From JAWXBG01 sp044375415 (GTDB lineage: Bacteria > Bacteroidota > Bacteroidia > Flavobacteriales_D > Sanyastnellaceae), in assembly GCA_044375415.1 (NCBI GenBank), contig JBILMS010000058.1:1-19525 (forward strand): 19,525 bases of DNA. Direction: 5' to 3'. Positions 13,488 through 19,525 of the stretch are shown here, in pieces (positions within the stretch are counted from its first letter, which is position 1; each line of letters starts with the position of its first letter). Both the position numbers and the translations under genes were made by a program. The notes beneath the pieces are model-generated. The model ran no database searches. It had not been told where the DNA came from and was given only the letters and a program-made list of their open reading frames with translations.

Positions 13488-15365
13488 ATGAAAACAAATT
13501 TACACCGAGCTTTTACAGGTTTAGTTTGTGGCACTTTTTCACTTTGTCTCCATGCTCAAACCTTTGACGAAATTTCGGCACAAGCCGGAATAGATCAATT
13601 ACCACTCGCTTCCGGATTTATGGGTGGTGGTGTAGTAATCGCCGATTTTAATGGAGATAATTGGGATGATCTCTACATCACCGGATGTAATCGTGCCGAC
13701 AAATTGTATTTGAATAATGGGGATCTGACATTTACAGATGTTTCGGATGTCGCGGGTATTACTCTCACCGAAAATTACAATACAATCGGTGCTGTAAGTG
13801 GTGACATTGACAATGATGGCGACCAAGATCTTTTCGTTTATACATGGAAATTCGTAGACAATGGAGAATATGCACCAAACCTTTTATTTGTAAATAATGG
13901 CAATGCGGTATTCACCGAAGTTGCTGCGGCTTCAGGTTTAACTGCTGCGGTTTTCAGTATGTCTGCTACTATGCTCGATGTAAATCTCGATGGTTTTTTA
14001 GATCTCTATGTAGGTAATTACGTCGAGACTTCAGGTTTTATTTTGGAAGATGGAGAAGTGGTCGGATTTGATCATACATGTTTCGATGACATTTTATACA
14101 TCAACAATCAAAATGGCACGTTCACAGATGTGACGGGCGCATACGGAATAGCGAATGATGGATGCACTCTTGCTGTTGCGGCTACGGATTATGATTCGGA
14201 TGGTGATACCGATTTGATGTTGGCCAACGATTTCGGGGAGTTTATTGTGCCGAATAAACTATATAGAAACGAATATCCTCTAGCCGTGTTTACTGACGTT
14301 GGTCCGGAAACAAATGCCGATCAAGCGAGGTATTCAATGGGCTTGGCAATTGGTGATTACGACGAAGACCTCGATCTTGATTATTACATTACCAACATGG
14401 GATACAATCCACTGCTTCGGCAAGATGACAATTTATTTGAAGAAGTCGCTGCGGATTATGGAATTCAAAATGATGAAACCGATGGATTATTACATACAAG
14501 CTGGGGCACGGCATTTTTTGATGCAGACAACGATTCGTATTTAGATCTCTTTGTCGCCAATGGTCACATGCCTACAATAGATATGTTGTCCAACGAACCT
14601 TTTGATCCGAATAAATTATATCGGCAGAATGGACTTGGCAATTTTGAAGACGTTTCGGCTCTGGCTGGTCTGGCTGATACAAACATCTCCCGGGGAATGG
14701 CTTTAGGCGATTTTGATAGAGATGGATTGGCGGATTTGGCGGTAGTTAATATTCAGAATGACGTCTTTCAAGGCACCGAAGAACATTTTTTGTTATATCA
14801 CAATATCAGTGCAAGTCAAAATTGGATTGCCTTTGAACTCAGCGGAACACAGGCAAGTGTCGATGCTATCGGTGCACAGATATATGTGTATGCCGGAGGA
14901 AGAGTTTTTCTCAGGGAGTTATCAGGAGGGGGAGATACACATTGTAGTCAACACAGTAAGAATATTTTAGTTGGATTAGGTGAAATTTCTGAGGTGGACA
15001 GTGTACAGATTCGTTGGCCCGGAAATCATTATCAAAGCCTTGTCCAGCCTATGATTAATCAATATCATACTGTAACCGAACCCCTTATAATCGGGTTAAT
15101 TGAACAATCCAATGCTTATATTTCAATACGTTACGATGTAGTTGCAGGGTCTCTGTGGGTAGATTTACCCAACGAAAGCACCTCGGAAGCAGTTATTTAT
15201 TTGACCGAAATGAGCGGAAAAATCATTTTGGAAAGGTATTTGCCTAGGGGGTGCGAACGCCCGTTCGAAGTGCCCCTTCCTACTGTTCCCACCGGGATTT
15301 ATGTTGTGAAGGTCCGCACGGATAACGGCCTTTATACTGAAACCTTATGCGTATACAATCGCTGA
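13488..15365 (+). CDS. CRTAC1-family secreted protein (FG-GAP/VCBS repeats plus ASPIC/UnbV domain)
   Basis: A 625-residue exported protein. Signal peptide at residues 1-24 (GLVCGTFSLCLHAQ). Residues about 40-430 form a beta-propeller of FG-GAP/VCBS-like repeats with seven calcium-loop motifs of D-x-D/N-x-D-G type, at 53-61, 106-114, 164-172, 234-242, 290-298, 345-353 and 408-416. Residues about 445-515 are the ASPIC/UnbV domain (IGAQIYVYAGG to VDSVQIRWPGN). The C-terminal 70 residues, ending PTGIYVVKVRTDNGLYTETLCVYNR, resemble a type A T9SS sorting domain, so export to the cell surface is likely. Ligands are unknown; adhesion or polymer binding is a family-level guess. The last 19 bases overlap the next gene. 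Confidence 0.88.
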   Translation: MKTNLHRAFTGLVCGTFSLCLHAQTFDEISAQAGIDQLPLASGFMGGGVVIADFNGDNWDDLYITGCNRADKLYLNNGDLTFTDVSDVAGITLTENYNTIGAVSGDIDNDGDQDLFVYTWKFVDNGEYAPNLLFVNNGNAVFTEVAAASGLTAAVFSMSATMLDVNLDGFLDLYVGNYVETSGFILEDGEVVGFDHTCFDDILYINNQNGTFTDVTGAYGIANDGCTLAVAATDYDSDGDTDLMLANDFGEFIVPNKLYRNEYPLAVFTDVGPETNADQARYSMGLAIGDYDEDLDLDYYITNMGYNPLLRQDDNLFEEVAADYGIQNDETDGLLHTSWGTAFFDADNDSYLDLFVANGHMPTIDMLSNEPFDPNKLYRQNGLGNFEDVSALAGLADTNISRGMALGDFDRDGLADLAVVNIQNDVFQGTEEHFLLYHNISASQNWIAFELSGTQASVDAIGAQIYVYAGGRVFLRELSGGGDTHCSQHSKNILVGLGEISEVDSVQIRWPGNHYQSLVQPMINQYHTVTEPLIIGLIEQSNAYISIRYDVVAGSLWVDLPNESTSEAVIYLTEMSGKIILERYLPRGCERPFEVPLPTVPTGIYVVKVRTDNGLYTETLCVYNR

Positions 15366-16900
15366 AAATTGCGTTGTTGTTGTTTTGCTCTTATTGCTCT
15401 TCCGGACTATGGGCTCAATCCACTGTGGCCTTCACGGAACTGCTCAAAACGGCCAAAACCGTCACCGATCTTCGTGTGACCGGTGCCGATGCACAGAACT
15501 TTTATGTAACCGAATACGATCAAGATAAAGTTCCTTCGGTTAATTTGGTATGTTATGGTCGTGCCGACATGAAGGAGCGTTGGCGTCAGCGGATCTCTTT
15601 GGTAACCGAAGGAAATGAAAATCCTCGATTTGAAAAGATGATCTATATGAAATCAGGGTTTCTTCTTTTTTCAACGGCTTTTAGTAAGTCGAACGGCCAG
15701 ATTCAAGCCTTTGCTACCATGTTAAATATTAAAGGAGAGATTCTTTCAAAACCGGTATTGGTGCACTACATGACTGCTGATGATCGCGCCGGAAAACCTT
15801 CTTTTGATATTCGACTTTCTCCCGACAGCTCTCGTTTTTTGTTGTTTTTTGATCCGCCTTATGAGCGAAAAGCTTCGGAGAACGTATCGTTTAAACTCTA
15901 TAGTCCGGATCTCGAATTGATGTGGGAAAAAGATCTTGTATTGCCTTATTCGCAAGATGTGGTTCAAATACATAACTACATCATCGACGATGAAGGAAAT
16001 CTCTTTATGATGAGCGGAAGAGCTCCCGAAAAGAAAACGTTGGCGGGCGGTCCACCCCTTGCTCAGGGTGCTCGTTATGTGTTGTTTCACTACAATAACG
16101 TAGATAATAAGGTGAAGGAATATGATGTTAGTTTGAAGGACAAACAAGTAGTAGCTGCGAATTTCGCGTTGCGTGAGGATGGCAGTCTAGTCATTGCGGG
16201 CTATTATGGCAACAACTACGAGTTTAGTGCAGCAGGCACCTTTCAGTTTGAGTTAAATGCGGGGGGAAAAGGAATTAAAACCGCGTCTTTTATGCCATTC
16301 CCCGCCGATTTTGTGGCTCGTTTCGCCGGTGCGATCGATGGAGGTAAATCACCTTCTCTAAAGGATTTTTACCTCGATTACATTTTCCCAAGACCGGATG
16401 GAAGCACCCTCGTCGTGGGAGAGCAGTATTTTTTGGAGGAAAACAGCCGATTTGATCCAACCACCGGCCGTCAGATCGTGGAATACATTCATCATTACGA
16501 CGATATAATTGTCTCTATGCTCGAGGGAAGTGGGCGAATAAAATGGTGTTCGAAGGTTCCCAAACAGCAGTACACATCGAGTGATGGAGGAAATTGCTCC
16601 TACAATTACTATTACGATCATACAACACTTCATTTAATTTTTAATGATGAAGAGTCGAATATCGATAGATTAAAGAGTATACCCCAAGGAGAAGCGATGG
16701 GCTGGAATCAGAGTAAAAACAGCATAACAGCTGTAGTATCAGTTAGTTCCGATGGCCAACTTACCCGCAAAGCGCTGGTTGCCAATAAAGAGGTGGCAAC
16801 ACTGCTTGCACCCGGTCTTAGCTCTCAAAACCCTTTTGGAGCGGCTGTTTTGGGGTATGATGCAGGTAAAAGCTACAAATTTTGCCTCTTGAAATCGTAA
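15347..16900 (+). CDS. exported hypothetical protein overlapping the CRTAC1 gene
   Basis: A 517-residue protein with a signal peptide (MRIQSLKIALLLFCSYCSSGLWAQ, cleavage after residue about 24). I recognise no domain. The mature part is rich in beta strands with repeated phrases of the type LSPDSSRFLLFFDPPY, YIIDDEGNLFMMSG and FALREDGSLVIAGYY, suggesting a beta-propeller-like fold (inference). No T9SS C-terminal domain is seen; it ends KSYKFCLLKS, so a periplasmic or outer-membrane-associated location is likely. Its ATG lies 19 bases before the end of the CRTAC1-type gene in another frame, so the pair is very likely cotranscribed and translationally coupled, and the products may work together. 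Confidence 0.8.
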   Translation: MRIQSLKIALLLFCSYCSSGLWAQSTVAFTELLKTAKTVTDLRVTGADAQNFYVTEYDQDKVPSVNLVCYGRADMKERWRQRISLVTEGNENPRFEKMIYMKSGFLLFSTAFSKSNGQIQAFATMLNIKGEILSKPVLVHYMTADDRAGKPSFDIRLSPDSSRFLLFFDPPYERKASENVSFKLYSPDLELMWEKDLVLPYSQDVVQIHNYIIDDEGNLFMMSGRAPEKKTLAGGPPLAQGARYVLFHYNNVDNKVKEYDVSLKDKQVVAANFALREDGSLVIAGYYGNNYEFSAAGTFQFELNAGGKGIKTASFMPFPADFVARFAGAIDGGKSPSLKDFYLDYIFPRPDGSTLVVGEQYFLEENSRFDPTTGRQIVEYIHHYDDIIVSMLEGSGRIKWCSKVPKQQYTSSDGGNCSYNYYYDHTTLHLIFNDEESNIDRLKSIPQGEAMGWNQSKNSITAVVSVSSDGQLTRKALVANKEVATLLAPGLSSQNPFGAAVLGYDAGKSYKFCLLKS

Positions 16901-16967
16901 AATCCCATCAATCGTATTACTTTCGCGTCCCCTTAGCATCGGCTTCGGTTTTTTTGATCTTATAAAT

Positions 16968-17049
16968 GCCTGGATGGCGGAACTGGTAGACGCGCACGAC
17001 TCAAAATCGTGTGTCTTCGGGCGTGTGGGTTCGATTCCCACTCCGGGTA
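16968..17049 (+). tRNA. tRNA-Leu (anticodon CAA)
   Basis: An 82-nt class II tRNA. Acceptor GCCTGGA pairs with TCCGGGT (17042-17048, with G-U at the first pair), and the discriminator is A. The D-arm contains GGCGGAACTGGTAGACGC, typical of tRNA-Leu. Anticodon stem CACGA/TCGTG encloses loop CTCAAAA, giving CAA, which reads UUG. The variable arm is TGTCTTCGGGCG-like, and the T-arm is GTGGG-TTCGATT-CCCAC. CCA is not encoded. TACTTTCG at 16918-16925 is a possible -7 element. A strong terminator begins 2 bases after the tRNA. Confidence 0.95.
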
Positions 17050-17050
17050 C

Positions 17051-17111
17051 AAAAACAGAGTGAAAATGAGAGCGAGAGCGAAGCCTCGATCACATTTTCA
17101 CTCTGTTTTTT
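17051..17111 (+). terminator. rho-independent terminator of tRNA-Leu
   Basis: AAAAACAGAGTGAAAATG (17051-17068) and CATTTTCACTCTGTTTTT (17093-17110) form a perfect 18-bp stem around a 24-base loop, ending in a run of T. It starts right after the tRNA and is unusually long for a tRNA terminator. The loop is rich in GAGCGA-type sequence. Confidence 0.75.
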
Positions 17112-17117
17112 CTTCAT

Positions 17118-17139
17118 GGTCCCTGAGCTTGCCGAAGGG
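17118..17139 (+). repeat. dispersed repeat B copy
   Basis: GGTCCCTGAGCTTGCCGAAG followed by GG. The same motif, in reverse and more diverged, forms the segment inside repeat A at 11202-11227. CCTGAGCTTGyCGAAGG-like sequences are widespread intergenic repeats in several bacterial groups. Confidence 0.5.
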
Positions 17140-17171
17140 TTCTCACTCTGTTTCTCGCTCTTTCTTCTTCC

Positions 17172-17199
17172 AAGCTCCGTAGGAGCGACACCTTACTAC
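17172..17199 (-). repeat. solo inverted copy of the 28-nt palindromic element
   Basis: Read on the minus strand it runs from GTAGTAAGGTGTCGCTCC to GGAGCTT and matches the array units except for the palindrome loop (TAC here, TCT in the array). Because its flanks differ from the array, it helps to define the element as 28 nt, with a GCTCC/GGAGC core stem. Confidence 0.65.
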
Positions 17200-17230
17200 C
17201 CAAAACCTTTATCAATTTCACATTCTAAAA

Positions 17231-17322
17231 GCCCCAGAGGGGAGATATCTTTTCCCGACTTCCTGCATAGCAGGAAGCGAAATTGCTTTGCAATTTCATA
17301 TATCATTAGAATAAGGGAAAAG
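17231..17322. repeat. branched multi-hairpin element
   Basis: CCCC-AGA-GGGG (17232-17242) is followed by CTTTTCCC (17249-17256), which pairs with GGGAAAAG (17315-17322). Inside that outer stem are two adjacent 8-3-8 hairpins: CTTCCTGC-ATA-GCAGGAAG (17259-17277) and GAAATTGC-TTT-GCAATTTC (17279-17297). The form resembles paired REP (BIME-like) units. No REP-associated transposase is in the window. Confidence 0.5.
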
Positions 17323-17341
17323 AAAAGATTAAATCGGCATC

Positions 17342-17594
17342 AAGATGCTTGCGGAGAAAGATGTCGCTCCTCTGGAGCTTCCAGAATTTAAAATCCGAAT
17401 ATCAAGATCATTTCGTAGTAAGGTGTCGCTCCTCTGGAGCTTGAATGGAGATTTCGTTCGCCAAGATCATTTCGTAGTAGTAAGGTGTCGCTCCTCTGGA
17501 GCTTTTTGGATGGAGATACTGTTCTTCAAGATCATTTCGCAGTAAGGTGTCGCTCCTCTGGAGCTTGTAGTAAGATTTCGCGCCTTTGGAGCTT
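17342..17594 (+). repeat. tandem array of palindromic elements with 62-bp period
   Basis: The core TGTCGCTCCTCTGGAGCTT occurs identically at 17362, 17424, 17486 and 17548, exactly 62 bases apart. Each core is preceded by about 20 bases related to AAGATCATTTCGTAGTAAGG (diverged in the first unit, GTA-duplicated in the third). Between units lie 23, 20 and 23 bases of less conserved sequence. A degenerate fifth copy (17567-17594) abuts the fourth directly. The core is palindromic (AGCTCC/GGAGC type). Confidence 0.75.
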
Positions 17595-17701
17595 TTGGAT
17601 GGGAAGATTTCCAGTTGGATATGCGTGCTTTAAAAATGCAGGGAAGTCAATACTTATTTCGAAGCATTACATTTTCCATTTTTAATTTTCCATTTTCCAT
17701 T

Positions 17702-19525
17702 CTACATTCTTCCTAGCACCAAAATCCTTTTTTCATCCCCAACCATCCACAAGGTATCGTTGGCTCGAATTACAAAATCGGATTCGGGATTGAGGATGCG
17801 TTCGCCGCGACGTTCGACGCCGACGATGAGACCTTTGGTGAGCTCGCGGACGCCTGATGTGCGAATGGTTTTGCCAACTAAAAAGGAACCGTGATCTATG
17901 GTTACATGGTGTAGAGCAACGACCTTGGAATCCGCAGATACTTCGAAGTTTTTTATATCGTTTTCGATGAACTCGCGGAATCGGGTAAGTTGTATATCAG
18001 TACCAATTAATGATACTTCATCGCCGGGAAACAGACGCTCAGTGCGATTGGGAACATTGATAATTCGCTCACCGCGTTTTATAACCGCTACATTTATTCC
18101 AAATCGTTCGCGTAATTTCATCTCAAACAACTGCTGACCAATAAACGAATAAGCAGGATCCATCTCAAACGAGGCAATGTGCGAATCCCAGGGCGCCAGC
18201 ATGTTCAACTTGTTTTTTTCGTTGTCACGGGCATGTAGGTTGGTCATGAAACGGCGCTCAATTCTTTCGTAGTATTTTTTAATTTTCCCTCTTAAAAAAT
18301 AAAGTAAAGTCGCCGTGATAGTCACTCCCATAAATGCTGCGACAGGTGAATAAAAGGTGTTAAACAAAAATCCAATCAGAAAAATCGAAAGTCCCATTCG
18401 AACTAAATGAATCACGTGCACCGGACCATGTTCGATAAATCCTTGTTTTACATTCATAACATATATCGACTTGACTCCGCGAAAGGATAATGCCCACAAA
18501 AAGGGTGAAAGCAAGATCAATGTAATAATCATTGTGAGGAGTTGACTCCATTCAGTTCCAAAAATCGTAAATCCTAAAAAGTGACGACTTAACAAAATAA
18601 TTGATACAACAACGACTGAAAATATGACCACATTAACGGCGCTCGCTCTTACATATGTGCGCCAAGCTTTCACTTCTGCTGCCTTCTGTGTGCCGGACCC
18701 ATAGAGGATGAGAGCGCTTTTCCATTTGGTTGGCATTCTCTTTTCCAAAAAATTATGGAAGGGCGATGACAAGCGAATCATGAAAGGTGTTGTGAACGTT
18801 GTTACAACTGAGATCGCGACGGCAATAGGATATAAATGTGCACTAACTACATTTAGTGATAGTCCTAATGAAGCGATAATAAAGGAGAACTCTCCTATCT
18901 GTGAAAGGCTCATTCCGGCTTGTACCGATGTTTTTAAGGGTTGACCGGTGATCAATGCACCACCTATTACATAAAGCGGTTTAGCAAAAAGAAGTATACA
19001 CGTTCCGAGTAAAATGGTAAGTGCATGTTCACCCATCATCTTCACATCGATGAGCATTCCAACTGAAACAAAAAAGACTGCGCCAAATACATTTTTTAAA
19101 GGAGAAATAACGTGTTCGATTTTCTCCGCTTTTTTTGTTTCGGCTAAAATGGAACCCATGATAAATGCGCCAAGAGCCGGTGAAAAGCCCGCCTGATAAG
19201 CCAAAAGAACCATCATCAAACAAAGTGCTACCGAGATGATAAGCAACATCTCTTCCGATAAATGCTTTTTGGTAATTCGAAATAATGTGGGTACAAAGTA
19301 GATGCCGGAGACAAACCACAAGACAAGGAAAAAAATCAGTTTGAGTATCGAATAGACCATATCCATTCCTTGAAAAGACATACTAACTGATACAGTACAT
19401 AAAACCACCATTAACACAACCGCTACAAGATCTTCAATGATAAGAATCCCTGTAACCAATCCGGCAAACTGTTGCGATTTTACCCCTAATTCTTCAAAAG
19501 AGCGTATGATGATTGTGGTGGACGC
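17702..19525 (-). CDS. Kef-type (CPA2) cation/proton antiporter with C-terminal RCK_C domains, 5' end cut
   Basis: Open to the window edge: 607 residues are present and the N-terminus is missing. The visible beginning STTIIIRSFEELG and GLVTGILIIEDLVAVVL are characteristic of the CPA2 ion-exchange core, with the acidic ED pair. ISPLKNVFGAVFFVSVGMLID and AGMSLSQIGEFSFIIASLG follow, all typical of KefB/KefC-like proteins. After the core come several further membrane segments (about residues 290-410), then two RCK_C (TrkA_C) modules near 458-515 and 540-607, each with a GERI(I/L)NP-like strand. No Rossmann RCK_N domain is seen. The role is probably K+ or Na+/H+ antiport regulated by a cytosolic ligand. 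Confidence 0.88.
   Translation of the reverse strand, partial: ASTTIIIRSFEELGVKSQQFAGLVTGILIIEDLVAVVLMVVLCTVSVSMSFQGMDMVYSILKLIFFLVLWFVSGIYFVPTLFRITKKHLSEEMLLIISVALCLMMVLLAYQAGFSPALGAFIMGSILAETKKAEKIEHVISPLKNVFGAVFFVSVGMLIDVKMMGEHALTILLGTCILLFAKPLYVIGGALITGQPLKTSVQAGMSLSQIGEFSFIIASLGLSLNVVSAHLYPIAVAISVVTTFTTPFMIRLSSPFHNFLEKRMPTKWKSALILYGSGTQKAAEVKAWRTYVRASAVNVVIFSVVVVSIILLSRHFLGFTIFGTEWSQLLTMIITLILLSPFLWALSFRGVKSIYVMNVKQGFIEHGPVHVIHLVRMGLSIFLIGFLFNTFYSPVAAFMGVTITATLLYFLRGKIKKYYERIERRFMTNLHARDNEKNKLNMLAPWDSHIASFEMDPAYSFIGQQLFEMKLRERFGINVAVIKRGERIINVPNRTERLFPGDEVSLIGTDIQLTRFREFIENDIKNFEVSADSKVVALHHVTIDHGSFLVGKTIRTSGVRELTKGLIVGVERRGERILNPESDFVIRANDTLWMVGDEKRILVLGRM

Larger units (their letters stand above)
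17112..17701. other. repeat-rich intergenic zone without genes
   Basis: Almost 600 bases between the tRNA terminator and the antiporter stop. It contains a repeat B copy (17118-17139), a sequence resembling the tRNA terminator arms in other order (17143-17160), a solo inverted 28-nt element (17172-17199), a branched hairpin element (17231-17322), a 62-bp-period array (17342-17594) and three TTTTCCAT units (17672-17700). Short open frames here follow the repeats and change phase between units, so they are not credible genes. Confidence 0.65.

Noticed and set aside
17345..17545. Short open reading frame in the repeat array (also 17011-17391 and 17485-17685)
   Set aside because: The 62-bp period is not a multiple of three, so each unit is read in another phase and no peptide repeat results. 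The first of these frames also begins inside the tRNA.
17342..17594. CRISPR array (repeats of about 39 bases with 20-23 base spacers)
   Set aside because: The spacers are too short, two of them are homologous to each other, the repeats are degenerate at both ends, one copy lacks a spacer, and no cas gene is in the window. Tandem REP-like duplication explains it better.
17702..19459. TTG at 19459 as the true start of the antiporter
   Set aside because: The frame stays open to 19525 and encodes conserved CPA2 core sequence (STTIIIRSFEELG), so the gene continues beyond the window.

Overview
The window looks like part of a Bacteroidota chromosome, most likely a Flavobacteriales- or Cryomorphaceae-like free-living bacterium. 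Supporting signs are the moderately AT-rich sequence, candidate promoters of the TAnnTTTG type, a CRTAC1 (FG-GAP/UnbV) protein with a T9SS-like C-terminus, a MORN_2 repeat secreted protein, a lipoprotein S9 peptidase, and a histidine kinase with the H-box AHQLGTP. Genus and species cannot be read from the sequence alone.

Layout. 1-814: the 3' end of miaE (tRNA hydroxylase), overlapping a GNAT acetyltransferase. 804-2781 (minus): a RidA-family protein closest to 2-aminomuconate deaminases, followed by an orphan membrane histidine kinase. 2932-5219 (plus): a small four-helix membrane protein and a 557-residue MORN_2 repeat protein. 5216-6773 (minus): a probable operon of a MarR regulator and two unrecognised proteins, one of them exported. 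A 12-bp palindrome and a perfect TAnnTTTG element lie just upstream of the marR start. 6910-8750 (minus): a TetR regulator translationally coupled to an MFS exporter, with a TGAACG-TT-CGTTCA operator. 9143-11087 (minus): an M42 aminopeptidase and a second GNAT. 11418-13322 (minus): an S9 oligopeptidase lipoprotein. 13488-16900 (plus): the CRTAC1-type secreted protein overlapped by an unrecognised exported 517-residue protein. 16968-17049: tRNA-Leu(CAA) and its terminator. 17702-19525 (minus): a CPA2 (Kef-type) cation/proton antiporter with RCK_C domains, cut by the window end.

Most genes are housekeeping or ordinary accessory functions. The unusual material is mainly intergenic. Behind the tRNA is a repeat zone holding a palindromic 28-nt element in an array with an exact 62-bp period, an inverted solo copy, and a branched double hairpin. 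Another spacer (11181-11350) holds two inverted copies of a GC-rich palindrome, one apparently split by a second repeat family. Nothing amounts to a clear new defence or biosynthetic system. The best uncharacterised gene sets are the MarR-led operon (5216-6773) and the overlapping secreted pair (13488-16900).
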